The notes beneath the pieces were generated by a model that saw nothing but the letters and a program-made list of their open reading frames with translations, searched no databases and was not told where the DNA came from. 64,000 nucleotides of DNA from Acetivibrio mesophilus (GTDB lineage Bacteria; Bacillota; Clostridia; Acetivibrionales; Acetivibrionaceae): contig NZ_RLII01000006.1 in assembly GCF_004102745.1 (NCBI RefSeq), forward strand, positions 114,200-178,199, written 5' to 3'. Shown in pieces: positions 24,120-33,668 of the stretch. The position numbers and the translations under genes are program-made. The number at the start of each line of letters is the position of its first letter. Position 1 is the first letter of the stretch.

Positions 24120-25501
24120 AGTTATACAGGAATATTATTATTCTTGTAGTTGCGTTTTTGGTTCTAATAGGTGCATACTTTGTTGTTAAGCCTATGCTTT
24201 CAGTAGAAGAGGAAGAGTATAAAAGTATTGAAGTTTATAAACTCGACAAGGATCAGGCAGTAGAACTGACGGTAAAAAACAACGAAGATATCTTTGCCTT
24301 CAAAAAGAATGATACTGAATGGGAACTGGTTTCAGGAGGAGACTTTGATATAAATCAAGTTCAGATTGACAGTATTGTCTCTAATATGTGTGACCTTTAT
24401 GCCTACAAACTAGTGGAGGAAAAACCAAAAAGTCTTGAGAAGTATGGACTTGAAAACCCGGTGGTAGTGACAGTCAAATTCTCAGACGGCTCAACTGCAG
24501 AAATAGAAGTTGGAAATGAAACACCGACACGAACCGGATACTATATAAGGGAAAAAAGTAAAGATGCTGTATATACAATTGCTTTATATGCAGGAAATAT
24601 ACTTAAGGCAAATGAGAACAGCATCAGGAATAGGTTTATCTTGGATGTCACAACGCAGGAAGTAACCGAGTTCGCTGTGACAAGAGAAGGAAAGCAATCC
24701 TTTAAGGCTTTAAAGTCGAATGACAAAGGATGGCAGTTGGTAGAGCCTATAGAAGCAGGAATTAACATGGTCAGGCTGAATACTGCTTTAGATGCGCTTG
24801 TAAGAGCAGAAGTTGTGGATTATATTGAGAAGGATGTAAAAGATCTTGCAAAATATGGTCTCGACAATCCATCCTATGTTGTTGAAGCTGCTACTGAAAG
24901 TCAGAGAGTGACTTTGCTTATTGGCGATGTGAAAGAGAACCATTCGGAGTCCTATGGAATGTTTAAAGGAAGCAATGAAGTATTTACATTAAATCCGGGT
25001 TCCCTTGGTTTTCTGGATACACCTGCATTGGAAATGACAGATGGTATTATATATGCACCATATATTTATACTGTAAATGATGCAGAGATAAATATCGACG
25101 GAAAAACAATAAAACTCAAGATTGAAGAAGTAAAGGCTGAAACGGAAACAGAAGTCGACAAGGAATACAAGTTTTATGTTGACGGTATTGATGTAGAGGC
25201 TAAAAAGGGAGAAGAAGCCGTAGCCAAATTTAGAAATTATTATGCATCCCTTATAGGTGTGATGGCCAGTGCAATTGAGCCGGAAGCAGAACCTGCGGGA
25301 GATGCCGAAATCAGTATAATTTATAACCTCAATACCGAACCGGGAAAAGTAACGGTGGAGTTTATTCCTAGAGATGAGAAAACCTATTATGCAATGAGGA
25401 ATGGCCAATATACAGGAATTGTTGTCAGGAAAGATGCCTTCGATGCGGAGGATGGTCCAAGAAAGGTTTATGAAAATCTTATGACAATGCTTCAGAACTG
25501 A
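24116..25501 (+). CDS. DUF4340 domain membrane-anchored protein
   Basis: 461-residue protein with an N-terminal membrane anchor (residues ~5-25, IIILVVAFLVLIGAYFVV) and repeated DUF4340-type modules outside (WELVSGGDFDINQVQIDSI, LEKYGLENPVVVTVKF, then KGWQLVEPIEAGINMVRL, LAKYGLDNPSYVVEA). The internal duplication is visible as the paired KYGLxNP blocks at ~residues 107 and 247. ATG 24116 follows AAGGAGGAGG and overlaps the GldG stop by four bases. Known members accompany GldG-type genes; function unknown. Confidence 0.83.
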   Translation: MKLYRNIIILVVAFLVLIGAYFVVKPMLSVEEEEYKSIEVYKLDKDQAVELTVKNNEDIFAFKKNDTEWELVSGGDFDINQVQIDSIVSNMCDLYAYKLVEEKPKSLEKYGLENPVVVTVKFSDGSTAEIEVGNETPTRTGYYIREKSKDAVYTIALYAGNILKANENSIRNRFILDVTTQEVTEFAVTREGKQSFKALKSNDKGWQLVEPIEAGINMVRLNTALDALVRAEVVDYIEKDVKDLAKYGLDNPSYVVEAATESQRVTLLIGDVKENHSESYGMFKGSNEVFTLNPGSLGFLDTPALEMTDGIIYAPYIYTVNDAEINIDGKTIKLKIEEVKAETETEVDKEYKFYVDGIDVEAKKGEEAVAKFRNYYASLIGVMASAIEPEAEPAGDAEISIIYNLNTEPGKVTVEFIPRDEKTYYAMRNGQYTGIVVRKDAFDAEDGPRKVYENLMTMLQN

Positions 25502-25527
25502 GAGCAAAATTAATTGGTAATTTGTGA

Positions 25528-25581
25528 AACAACTCCTACATAGAATTATTTTAGATAAATGATTCTATGCAAGGAGTTGTT
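25528..25581 (+). promoter_or_regulatory. Hairpin sequestering the Shine-Dalgarno of the next gene
   Basis: AACAACTCCT (25528-25537) pairs with AGGAGTTGTT (25572-25581), and CATAGAAT (25539-25546) with ATTCTATG (25562-25569): 18 pairs with a 1x2 bulge and a 15-base loop. The 3' arm contains AAGGAG (25571-25576), the only ribosome binding site for the TTG start at 25585. It may also terminate the Gld-like operon, since TTATTTTGTTT follows. Confidence 0.6.
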
Positions 25582-25584
25582 ATT

Positions 25585-26694
25585 TTGTTTGGAGATATAA
25601 AGGATATATTAAAGGTTGCCAGTATATATATGGCAACGGTAATTGGTGCGGGTTTTGCTTCGGGGCAGGAAATTATGCAGTTCTTTTCGTTTTATTATGA
25701 GGGTGGATTTTACGGCATTATTCTTGCAGGTATTTTGTTTGCGTTAATAGGATATATTGTGTTGGTAAAGGTCTACAGTGAGAGGATAAGAAATTATGAG
25801 GAATTCCTTTTTCCTACTGTGGGCTGGGTTATTGGCTGGATTATGGAAATTGTGGTAACACTGTTTATGGGCTCGGTTTTATGCATAATGGTTGCCGGAG
25901 CAGGAAATATAATATCCAATGCGATAAGTATACCTTATCGGTATGCCACGTTGATAGCGGTAATTTTATGCATGATTGCCTTCCTTACGGACATAAAGGG
26001 AATAGTGACATTGAGTTCCTTCGTGACCCCTATTTTGGTATTGGGCATTCTTGGAGCCGGATTCTACGTTATAGTAAATAGAGATATAGGGATATTTAGC
26101 CTGGCGTCAGATTTTGATTCAGTAACGAATAACTGGTTTGTCTCATCACTGCTCTATGTAAGCTACAACAGCATAAGCGGGGTTGTAGTCATGTGTAGCT
26201 TGCTACCCTATCTAAAAAGCAGGAAAATTGCTGCGGCAGGAGGAATTTTTGGTGGGCTGATGCTAAGCTTTATAGCAATAGTTCTGAACATTCTCCTTTA
26301 CCTTTTTTATCCCGAGATTATCTCCGATGAACTCCCGATTTTAAGCATAATTGGCCGACACAACTCAATTTTAGGAGAGCTTTACAAGATACTGCTTCTT
26401 CTTGCTATGTTTATTTCTGCTATTACATCCGGGTATGGTTTTATTGAGAGAATAGGAAATAAGGTCAAAGTCAGCAGAAAAATACTAATTCCCGTAATAT
26501 GCGGATTCATTGTGCCGATTTCAAATGTGGGTTTTTCTGAACTCATATCGTCGGTTTATCCATTATTTGGTTATATGGGAATGTTTATGCTGTTCATGAT
26601 ACTATTGCAGGGACTGAATATGCTTGTATCAAGGCTTTTCGGAAGGGGTGCCCCTGCTTCTTTAAAGGGAGCATTCAAAAATAGAAATCAATAG
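25585..26694 (+). CDS. YkvI-like polytopic membrane transporter
   Basis: 369-residue protein with about ten membrane segments and the opening YMATVIGAGFASGQEIMQFF, typical of the YkvI branch of the APC superfamily (unwound glycine-rich first helix, IGAGFASGQE). The substrate is unknown; amino acid or related solute is a family-level guess. I chose TTG 25585 because AAGGAG (25571-25576) lies eight bases before it and overlaps the alternative ATG 25567. That site is buried in a strong hairpin, so expression may be conditional. Confidence 0.82.
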   Translation: MFGDIKDILKVASIYMATVIGAGFASGQEIMQFFSFYYEGGFYGIILAGILFALIGYIVLVKVYSERIRNYEEFLFPTVGWVIGWIMEIVVTLFMGSVLCIMVAGAGNIISNAISIPYRYATLIAVILCMIAFLTDIKGIVTLSSFVTPILVLGILGAGFYVIVNRDIGIFSLASDFDSVTNNWFVSSLLYVSYNSISGVVVMCSLLPYLKSRKIAAAGGIFGGLMLSFIAIVLNILLYLFYPEIISDELPILSIIGRHNSILGELYKILLLLAMFISAITSGYGFIERIGNKVKVSRKILIPVICGFIVPISNVGFSELISSVYPLFGYMGMFMLFMILLQGLNMLVSRLFGRGAPASLKGAFKNRNQ

Positions 26695-26695
26695 A

Positions 26696-26725
26696 TTGAA
26701 GAAAAAACGATATATATGATACAAT
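26696..26725 (+). promoter_or_regulatory. Probable promoter of the DUF5711-cvpA pair
   Basis: TTGAAG (26696-26701) and TACAAT (26720-26725) are 18 bases apart, beginning right after the preceding stop codon. Confidence 0.5.
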
Positions 26726-26772
26726 GTTCTTATACTGTTTTATACTAAAGAAGAGTATGGGGTGAGGACAAA

Positions 26773-27963
26773 GTGAACAGCCCTGAAAACATACCAAAGA
26801 CGCGGCAGCCATCAAGTAGGATGAGTATACTTTTATTTTTTGTACTTATAATCGTAGTTGTATGTACGTCTGCTGTTGCTTATCTCAACAGTAAGGGTAT
26901 AGACATTAAAAGTATAAGCATAAGAGATGTAATAGCAAACGGATTTTTCATTGGAGATAAGGACGTATACGAAGTAACCGGTACCTTGATACGCTACGAT
27001 AACAGTCTGCACTCCGAGTTTGGCGCTCACAAGGGCTACATTGTAAGATGCACAAAAAACGGTCTGGAGTACCTTGATAGAAATGGTGAGCAGCAGTGGA
27101 TCTACCCTGTTTCTCTGAACACCCCCTCTGTTAAGTCTTCAGGAGAATATCTTTTGGCTACAGGCTTAGAATCAAAAGACATTTATGTTTTGAACGGCAA
27201 GGAGAAAAAGTGGGAAAAAAAGCTGGATTATAATATAATTAATGCCAGCATAAATAGTGGAGGCTATGTTACTATCCTTCATAAGGCCGATAGGGATAAA
27301 TCTGCTGTATCGGTATTCAATAAGCAGGGAGTGTTCCTTTTTACCAAGATATTGGGCGAAACTTATGCTATTTCCTCGGAGGTGTCCCCATCCGGCAAGG
27401 AGGTTCTTATAAATTGTGTTGATACTTCGGGTGTAAGCATAAATACTGGACTCCATTTGTACACAATTTCAGGGGGGAATGTTGCCGGCAAGACTTTTGA
27501 AAATGTTATTTTTCCTTCAATTCGCTACTTGAATGACGATACTATTGTGGCCGCGGCAGATTCAGCCATTTACCTGTTTGGAAAAGATTTTCAAGAGAAG
27601 TGGAGCAGAACCATAAGCGGTAAAGTGTTCAGTCTGGATATAATGAAAGACAAGTACGCCGTGTTTGCATTTAGTGAGAAAAAATATGCGGGTATGATGG
27701 GGGAAGTTGGGCATGTATTGATAGTTGATGCTAAAGGCAGGGAGGTAGCCGATTATAGAATTGACCAGGATATTGTGAATATAGCTGCAAATGATGATTT
27801 CATAGCTGTAAACACATCAAAATGTGTTTATTTTATAGATGTGGCCGGACGGCTTAGAGGAAGCTACACTTCAGATCATTTGATTAATGAGGTGAAGTTT
27901 CTTGGCAACAATGAGGCTTTGGCTATTACAAAGGAAGGCGTCATTGTGTTAAAAATGAAGTAA
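26773..27963 (+). CDS. DUF5711 family membrane-anchored beta-propeller-like protein
   Basis: 396-residue protein with a short cytoplasmic head, one membrane segment (residues ~17-40, MSILLFFVLIIVVVCTSAVAY) and a ~340-residue outer part of repeating beta blocks of the PQQ/WD type (YIVRCTKNGLEYLDRNGEQQW, IYVLNGKEKKWEKKL, IYLFGKDFQEKW, VYFIDVAGRLRGSY). This fits DUF5711, function unknown. GTG 26773 follows a GAGGA site. The stop is 17 bases before cvpA's start, a frequent pairing in clostridia as I recall. Confidence 0.8.
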   Translation: MNSPENIPKTRQPSSRMSILLFFVLIIVVVCTSAVAYLNSKGIDIKSISIRDVIANGFFIGDKDVYEVTGTLIRYDNSLHSEFGAHKGYIVRCTKNGLEYLDRNGEQQWIYPVSLNTPSVKSSGEYLLATGLESKDIYVLNGKEKKWEKKLDYNIINASINSGGYVTILHKADRDKSAVSVFNKQGVFLFTKILGETYAISSEVSPSGKEVLINCVDTSGVSINTGLHLYTISGGNVAGKTFENVIFPSIRYLNDDTIVAAADSAIYLFGKDFQEKWSRTISGKVFSLDIMKDKYAVFAFSEKKYAGMMGEVGHVLIVDAKGREVADYRIDQDIVNIAANDDFIAVNTSKCVYFIDVAGRLRGSYTSDHLINEVKFLGNNEALAITKEGVIVLKMK

Positions 27964-27980
27964 TGGACGAGGGGGAAAAT

Positions 27981-28700
27981 ATGAACTGGATTGATTTGGT
28001 TGTCATCGGGATTATTTTGGGATTGGCATTGATTGGGATGAAGAAAGGCATTGTTTATTCAGTGTTTAAGCTGGCTTCTTTTTTCATTTCAGCAGTCTTA
28101 TCCGTAAAGCTTTATCCGATAATTGCAAAGGCTCTATCGGGTACTAAAATTTTCGACAGTATAAAGAGTGGAATTTTCAATAATCTCATGCTTCGACAAG
28201 AGGCCATGAGCCCTTCGATTAATGATGGGGCAAAGGCTACGGCTCAGTCGGTTATTGATGGACTCAGTCTACCCGGATTTATGAAGGACATGATGCAAAA
28301 CAGTATTGTTAAAAGCTTACCCAATGTGACAGAGCTTATTGATGTCTCAACCATTATGGATTCATTAAGCGGCTTGCTTGCATATATGATAATTGATATT
28401 ATAAGTTTGATAGTCATGTTTATTGTGATAAGAATAGGCTTGTTTATACTTGAACGGGTAATAAAGGGTGTTACCAAGCTTCCGATCATAAAGCAGGCAG
28501 ATAAGATAGGGGGATTTACTTTTGGTGCATTAGAAGGATTGCTGACAGTTTGCATTGTGTTTGCGATACTAATGATGTTCAGCTCATCACCAAAGTTTCA
28601 GGGGGTATTTGATGCCATCGAACACTCAACCGTTGCAAAAGTGTTATACCAGAACAATTTTATAGTGGATTGGATGTTTCCAAAGAATACTATAGTCTGA
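27981..28700 (+). CDS. CvpA family membrane protein
   Basis: 239-residue protein with four to five membrane segments. The N-terminus MNWIDLVVIGIILGLALIGMKKGIVYSVFKLASFF matches CvpA (colicin V production family), which in Firmicutes are envelope proteins of unclear role. GAGGGGG lies before ATG 27981; the frame opens six codons earlier at an ATG overlapping the previous stop, but that would place the site inside the gene. It is probably co-transcribed with the DUF5711 gene. Confidence 0.85.
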   Translation: MNWIDLVVIGIILGLALIGMKKGIVYSVFKLASFFISAVLSVKLYPIIAKALSGTKIFDSIKSGIFNNLMLRQEAMSPSINDGAKATAQSVIDGLSLPGFMKDMMQNSIVKSLPNVTELIDVSTIMDSLSGLLAYMIIDIISLIVMFIVIRIGLFILERVIKGVTKLPIIKQADKIGGFTFGALEGLLTVCIVFAILMMFSSSPKFQGVFDAIEHSTVAKVLYQNNFIVDWMFPKNTIV

Positions 28701-28773
28701 TCTTAAGTGCAATTAATGAATGTTATTGAGGGTTTTAAAATATTTAACGAATAATGCTTTTTTGTCAAAACAC

Positions 28774-28803
28774 TGGACAATTAAAGCAGTATAGTAGTAA
28801 AAT
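28774..28803 (+). promoter_or_regulatory. Probable promoter of ilvD-ilvB
   Basis: TGGACA (28774-28779) and TAAAAT (28798-28803) with 18-base spacing. The leader of about 125 bases would begin with the hairpin at 28821. I saw no T-box signature (no AGGGTGGAACCGCG-like stretch). Confidence 0.45.
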
Positions 28804-28820
28804 AAATATTAAATAAAGCG

Positions 28821-28842
28821 ATAGCCGGGCAAACCCGGCTAT
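28821..28842 (+). terminator. GC-rich hairpin, terminator of cvpA or ilvD leader element
   Basis: ATAGCCGGG (28821-28829) and CCCGGCTAT (28834-28842) form a perfect 9-bp stem with a CAAA loop. The tail TATTATAATG is a poor U-tract. Confidence 0.5.
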
Positions 28843-28935
28843 TATTATAATGAATTGCAAATCATAGTGAATTACAAGGCTTAATTACTGAAATTGGTAT
28901 TGATATTAATATATTTGGAAAGAGAGGAACTTATC

Positions 28936-30600
28936 ATGAAGAGTGATGTAGTAAAAAAGGGCATAGAGAAGGCTCCTCACAGGGCTTTATTTAAAGCAAT
29001 GGGCTATACTGATGAAGAAATAGAGAGGCCTCTTATAGGAGTTGTCAATTCTAAAAATGAGATTGTTCCAGGACATATACATTTAGACAAGATAGCCGAA
29101 GCTGTAAAGGCAGGCATCAGAATGGCTGGAGGAACTCCTATTGAGTTCGGAGCGATTGGTGTGTGCGACGGCATAGCTATGGGGCATATAGGAATGAAAT
29201 ATTCCTTGGCAACAAGGGAGCTTATAGCAGACTCATGCGAGGCGATGGGATTGGCTCATAGCTTTGACGGCATGGTTTTTATACCGAATTGTGACAAGAT
29301 AGTGCCGGGAATGCTGATGGCAGCTGCAAGAATAAATGTTCCGTCCATTGTAGTAAGTGGAGGTCCTATGCTGTCCCTTAGGCACAATGGCAAAAACCTG
29401 GACTTAAACAGCGTATTTGAGGCTGTAGGAGCCTATAAGGCAGGAAAAATGACTGAAGAGGAAGTATGTGAGTATGAGGATACTGCATGCCCCGGTTGTG
29501 GCTCTTGCTCGGGTATGTTTACCGCCAACTCCATGAACTGCCTGACGGAGGTTCTGGGATTGGGTCTTCCGGGCAACGGGACAATTCCTGCGGTTTATGC
29601 CGAGAGGATACGCCTTGCAAAGAAGGCTGGAATGAAAATAATGGAATTGGTCCAAAAAGATATAAAACCTTCGGATATATTGACTCCAAAGGCTTTTGAG
29701 AATGCTCTGGCTATAGATATGGCTCTGGGTTGCTCGACAAACTCGGTACTTCATCTTCCTGCTATCGCCAACGAATTGGGAATTGAAATAAATCTTGAAA
29801 TCATAAACGAAATAAGCAGCAAAGTACCTAACCTTTGCAAGTTGGCTCCAGCCGGACACCATCATGTTCAGGATCTGTACGCAGCAGGGGGAGTACAGGC
29901 TGTAATGAAGGAGCTTTCGAAGAAGAATCTCTTACATCTGGATCTGATAACCGCTACCGGCAGCACAGTAGGGGAGAACATTGAAAAGGCAGCGATCAAA
30001 GACAGTGAGGTTATAAGAAGTATTGATAATCCTTACAGCCCTACAGGAGGTATAGCGGTGCTTAAGGGTAACCTTGCTCCGGATGGAGCAGTTGTAAAAC
30101 GTTCGGCTGTTGCTCCCGAGATGTTGGTTCACAAAGGACCGGCAAGGGTATTTGACTCGGAGGATGCTGCTATAGATGCAATTTACAACGGCAAAATAAA
30201 TAAAGGTGATGTAGTAATAATACGTTATGAAGGTCCAAAAGGTGGGCCCGGAATGAGGGAAATGTTGTCTCCCACTTCGGCAATCGCAGGAATGGGTCTC
30301 GACAAGCACGTTGCTTTAATTACTGACGGACGTTTCTCAGGGGCTACAAGAGGTGCTTCAATAGGTCATGTATCTCCGGAGGCTATGGCAGGGGGACCTG
30401 TAGCAATTGTCAAAGATGGGGACATTATCAGTATAGATATACCCGGAGGAAAGCTTGATATGGAAATACCCGACAGTGAAATTCAAGAGAGACTGAAAGC
30501 TTGGAAGGCACCGGAACCGAAAATAACAAAGGGTTATCTTGGAAGGTATTCAAAACTCGTTTCCTCTGCAAACAAGGGCGCAGTTTTAGAAAATAAATAG
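28936..30600 (+). CDS. ilvD: Dihydroxy-acid dehydratase
   Basis: 554-residue Fe-S enzyme converting dihydroxyisovalerate and dihydroxymethylvalerate to the 2-keto acids of valine and isoleucine synthesis. Signatures are [37 protein letters not shown] (cluster Cys), [19 protein letters not shown] (cluster Cys), [10 protein letters not shown], and [15 protein letters not shown]. Length and GAGAGGAAC placement support ATG 28936 over a start 14 codons earlier. ilvB follows at 57 bases in the same operon. Confidence 0.97.
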   Translation: MKSDVVKKGIEKAPHRALFKAMGYTDEEIERPLIGVVNSKNEIVPGHIHLDKIAEAVKAGIRMAGGTPIEFGAIGVCDGIAMGHIGMKYSLATRELIADSCEAMGLAHSFDGMVFIPNCDKIVPGMLMAAARINVPSIVVSGGPMLSLRHNGKNLDLNSVFEAVGAYKAGKMTEEEVCEYEDTACPGCGSCSGMFTANSMNCLTEVLGLGLPGNGTIPAVYAERIRLAKKAGMKIMELVQKDIKPSDILTPKAFENALAIDMALGCSTNSVLHLPAIANELGIEINLEIINEISSKVPNLCKLAPAGHHHVQDLYAAGGVQAVMKELSKKNLLHLDLITATGSTVGENIEKAAIKDSEVIRSIDNPYSPTGGIAVLKGNLAPDGAVVKRSAVAPEMLVHKGPARVFDSEDAAIDAIYNGKINKGDVVIIRYEGPKGGPGMREMLSPTSAIAGMGLDKHVALITDGRFSGATRGASIGHVSPEAMAGGPVAIVKDGDIISIDIPGGKLDMEIPDSEIQERLKAWKAPEPKITKGYLGRYSKLVSSANKGAVLENK

Positions 30601-30656
30601 TCAGTCGAAGATATTTGATTTACTGATACTTTTGCAAGAATACGGAGGTAATAGAA

Positions 30657-32324
30657 ATGAAGTTGACCGGCTCACAAATATTAATTGAATGTCTTAAGGA
30701 ACAGGGTGTTGATACAATATTCGGATTCCCGGGCGGAGCGGTATTGAATATATACGATGAACTGTATAGGGCGCGGAATGAAATACGGCACATATTGACT
30801 TCCCACGAACAGGGAGCAGCTCATGCGGCAGACGGATATGCAAGGGCAACGGGGAAGGTAGGAGTATGTATTGCCACATCCGGCCCCGGTGCTACAAATC
30901 TGGTTACAGGAATAGCAACTGCCTATATGGATTCGGTTCCAATGGTTGCCATCACAGGACAGGTGGCAACAACTCTACTGGGGAAGGATTCGTTCCAGGA
31001 AGTTGATATAACCGGAATAACGATGCCTATAACCAAGCACAATTTTATTGTCAAGGATGTTGACAAATTGGCTGACGTGGTGCGTAAAGCCTTCTTCATA
31101 GCTAGGGAGGGAAGACCCGGTCCGGTTCTGATTGATATATGCAAGGATGTAACTGCGGCATGTGCTGAATATGAACCAAAGCCGCCCAAAAGATTGCCTC
31201 AGGCTCCTATAGGAGTAGATGAGAAGGATATTGATGAGGCAGCAGAGATAATTAATAGCGCCAAAAGGCCGGTTATTCTCGCAGGCGGGGGTGTGTCCAT
31301 TGCCGGAGCGAATAAGGAGCTTCTTGAGCTTGCCACCACTGCAAAAATACCCGTTACGACAACTTTAATGGGTATGGGCGCTTTTCCGGGGACCCATGAG
31401 CTGTATACGGGTATGATTGGAATGCACGGTACAAGAACCACAAACATGGCGGTCTCAGAATCGGATCTGTTTATTGCCATTGGGGCAAGGTTTAGCGATA
31501 GAGTTATAAGTGATGTTCGAAGATTTGCGCCTAAGGCAAGTATAATGCATATAGACATAGACCCTGCAGAAATAGGGAAGAATATTAGTGTTCAATATGC
31601 TCTTTCAGGTGACATTAAGAAGATATTGAAGCTTTTGAATCAGAGGGTTGAAAAGAAGGAGTACACTGACTGGGCAAGAAAAATTAATGAGTGGAAAGAG
31701 TTGTATCCCCTTAAATATTCTCAGGACAGCAAATTGCACCCCCAGTATATTATCGAAAGGATGTATGAACTTACCAAAGGAGAGGCAATAATAACTACTG
31801 AGGTGGGTCAGCATCAGATGTGGGCTGCCCAGTTCTATAAGTACACCTCCCCAAGGCAGTTCCTGTCCTCAGGTGGTCTTGGAACTATGGGATATGGGTT
31901 TGGAGCATGTATTGGCGCACAAATTGGAAAACCGGGAAAAAAGGTAATAAATGTTGCTGGTGACGGAAGCTTTAGGATGAATTGTAACGAGTTGGCTACA
32001 GCTGTTGAGTACAAGCTGCCGGTAATAATAGCGATATTTAACAATCATGTTCTGGGAATGGTAAGACAGTGGCAGGATTTGTTTTATGACGGAAGATATT
32101 CCTCAACTACATTGGACAGAGGTACCGATTTTAAAGCTCTAGCGGAGGCATATGGTGCAATCGGTATAAATGTTACAACTAGGGAGGATGTTGATGAAGC
32201 TCTAAAGAGAGCGCTGGCATCTGAGGATGCTCCTGTGGTGATTAATTTTGAGATTGACAGGGATGAAAAAGTATTTCCCATTGTTCCACCGGGAGCTCCG
32301 ATTAGCGAGCTTATTGAGGAATAA
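30657..32324 (+). CDS. ilvB: Acetolactate synthase large subunit
   Basis: 555-residue ThDP enzyme joining two pyruvates, or pyruvate and 2-oxobutyrate, at the first branched-chain step. It has the catalytic glutamate in HEQGAAHAADGYARATGKVG, GKDSFQEVDITGITMPITKHNF, and the ThDP motif GDGSFRMNCNELATAVEYKLPVI...FNN. GLGTMGYGFGACIGAQ is also conserved. A full-length catalytic subunit is present, but no ilvN regulatory subunit follows: the next gene is rpmG on its own promoter. The catabolic, unregulated AlsS type is less likely because it is paired with ilvD. Confidence 0.95.
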   Translation: MKLTGSQILIECLKEQGVDTIFGFPGGAVLNIYDELYRARNEIRHILTSHEQGAAHAADGYARATGKVGVCIATSGPGATNLVTGIATAYMDSVPMVAITGQVATTLLGKDSFQEVDITGITMPITKHNFIVKDVDKLADVVRKAFFIAREGRPGPVLIDICKDVTAACAEYEPKPPKRLPQAPIGVDEKDIDEAAEIINSAKRPVILAGGGVSIAGANKELLELATTAKIPVTTTLMGMGAFPGTHELYTGMIGMHGTRTTNMAVSESDLFIAIGARFSDRVISDVRRFAPKASIMHIDIDPAEIGKNISVQYALSGDIKKILKLLNQRVEKKEYTDWARKINEWKELYPLKYSQDSKLHPQYIIERMYELTKGEAIITTEVGQHQMWAAQFYKYTSPRQFLSSGGLGTMGYGFGACIGAQIGKPGKKVINVAGDGSFRMNCNELATAVEYKLPVIIAIFNNHVLGMVRQWQDLFYDGRYSSTTLDRGTDFKALAEAYGAIGINVTTREDVDEALKRALASEDAPVVINFEIDRDEKVFPIVPPGAPISELIEE

Positions 32325-32403
32325 TAGACGTAGAGTGCACATGGGTTTTCTAGATAAAAACCAATTTAGAACAAAAAAAATGAAGGCAAACATATAAAAA
32401 ACC

Positions 32404-32432
32404 TTGACTTTGACTAAAATTTGTGTTAAATT
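32404..32432 (+). promoter_or_regulatory. Promoter of rpmG-secE-nusG
   Basis: TTGACT (32404-32409) and TAAATT (32427-32432), spacing 17, about 100 bases before rpmG. Confidence 0.55.
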
Positions 32433-32540
32433 ATTGATTGTTTCGCTGTACGTCTTTTTTTTTATGTGAAAATAATATATTAATTTATATTAAAAATATA
32501 TCTGAATATATTTTTTAGACAGGCCCTGGAGGTGTGAAAG

Positions 32541-32690
32541 GTGAGAGTAAAAATTACATTGGCTTGCGGAGAGTGCAAGCAGAGAAACTACGACTCAATG
32601 AAGAACAAAAAGAACAACCCGGACAGACTTGAAATGAGAAAATATTGTAGGTTCTGCCATAAGCATACTGTTCATAAAGAGACAAAATAA
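32541..32690 (+). CDS. rpmG: 50S ribosomal protein L33
   Basis: 49-residue L33 with GTG start at 32541 after a GGAGGTG site. It keeps both zinc-binding Cys pairs ([11 protein letters not shown] and [15 protein letters not shown]), so it is the C+ form. The gene is the usual neighbour of secE and nusG in Firmicutes. Confidence 0.95.
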   Translation: MRVKITLACGECKQRNYDSMKNKKNNPDRLEMRKYCRFCHKHTVHKETK

Positions 32691-32749
32691 TTTTTTGGTT
32701 TCTATTGCGATGACAGAATAAAAATATTTAATAATGGAGATGTGTTCGT

Positions 32750-32968
32750 ATGGCTGAGGAAGTGAAAGTCTCTAAGGTTGAAAAAACAAAAGGGAAATTT
32801 GTAAGATACGTCAAGGACGTTAGAAATGAATTGAAAAGGGTTATTTGGCCTACAAAGTCACAGCTTATTAACAATACCATTACAGTTTTAGTTATGTGTA
32901 TTATTGTTGGCATACTAATCTGGCTGCTTGACCTAGGCTTTGGTGCGCTATACAATCTTATTTATTAA
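32750..32968 (+). CDS. secE: Preprotein translocase subunit SecE
   Basis: 72-residue single-span form typical of Gram-positives. A basic N-terminal region is followed by the amphipathic helix FVRYVKDVRNELKRVIWPTKSQL and one membrane segment (residues ~43-66). It clamps SecY in the translocon. GGAGATG lies before ATG 32750. Confidence 0.95.
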   Translation: MAEEVKVSKVEKTKGKFVRYVKDVRNELKRVIWPTKSQLINNTITVLVMCIIVGILIWLLDLGFGALYNLIY

Positions 32969-33024
32969 GGTTATGCATAAAGCAGTGTGCACTAATAAAG
33001 TTATAAAGGAGGACTTGGAGCTTT

Positions 33025-33558
33025 ATGCCGAATAATGAAATATCCGAGGGCGCAAAATGGTATGTAGTTCATACTTATTCCGGATATGAAAACAAAGTAA
33101 AGGCAAACCTTGAAAAAATCGTTGAAAACAGAAATATGCAGGAGTATATTCTTGATATAGTTGTTCCTATGGAGGAGCAGATTGAGATTAAGGATGGAAA
33201 AAAGAAAGCCTCCCTCAAGAAGGTGTTTCCCGGATATGTCCTTGTAAAGATGATTATGAGTGATGAATCTTGGTATGTAGTTAGAAACACAAGGGGTGTT
33301 ACAGGGTTTGTCGGACCGGGGTCTAAGGCAGTGCCTTTATCCGATGAGGAAATAAGGGCTATGGGAGTAGAAGAATTTGCTCCTGTGTTAGACTATGAGG
33401 TCGGGGATAATGTAAGAGTAGTTTCGGGTCCTTTGGAAAACTTTATTGGAATTGTTGAAGAAATAAATATGGAGAAGAAAAAGGTTCGTGTTTCCGTTTC
33501 AATGTTTGGAAGGGAGACTCCTGTTGAGCTTGAGCTTTTCCAGATCCAGAAAATGTAG
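33025..33558 (+). CDS. nusG: Transcription termination/antitermination protein NusG
   Basis: 177-residue NusG that binds the RNA polymerase clamp through its N-terminal NGN domain (WYVVHTYSGYENKVKANLEK...FPGYVLVKM, VRNTRGVTGFVGPGSKAVPL) and carries a C-terminal KOW domain (GDNVRVVSGPLENFIGIVEEIN). The length is normal. AAAGGAGG precedes ATG 33025. A hairpin separates it from rplK. Confidence 0.97.
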   Translation: MPNNEISEGAKWYVVHTYSGYENKVKANLEKIVENRNMQEYILDIVVPMEEQIEIKDGKKKASLKKVFPGYVLVKMIMSDESWYVVRNTRGVTGFVGPGSKAVPLSDEEIRAMGVEEFAPVLDYEVGDNVRVVSGPLENFIGIVEEINMEKKKVRVSVSMFGRETPVELELFQIQKM

Positions 33559-33610
33559 GATTATTTTTTTGAATGGACATTATAATTTTAACTATAAATA
33601 TGCAAGAGCT

Positions 33611-33642
33611 AATAAATCCTCTTTACTAAAGAGGGATTTATT
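33611..33642 (+). terminator. Hairpin between nusG and rplK (attenuator or terminator)
   Basis: AATAAATCCTCTTT and AAAGAGGGATTTATT pair almost perfectly with one bulged G around a short loop. There is no U-tract, so partial termination, processing or an L11 control site are all possible. Confidence 0.5.
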
Positions 33643-33668
33643 ATGATTAAAATTGGGAGGTGGATAAT

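Noticed and set aside
28701..28935. T-box leader before ilvD
   Set aside because: No T-box core sequence and no specifier-type stem; only one short GC-rich hairpin.
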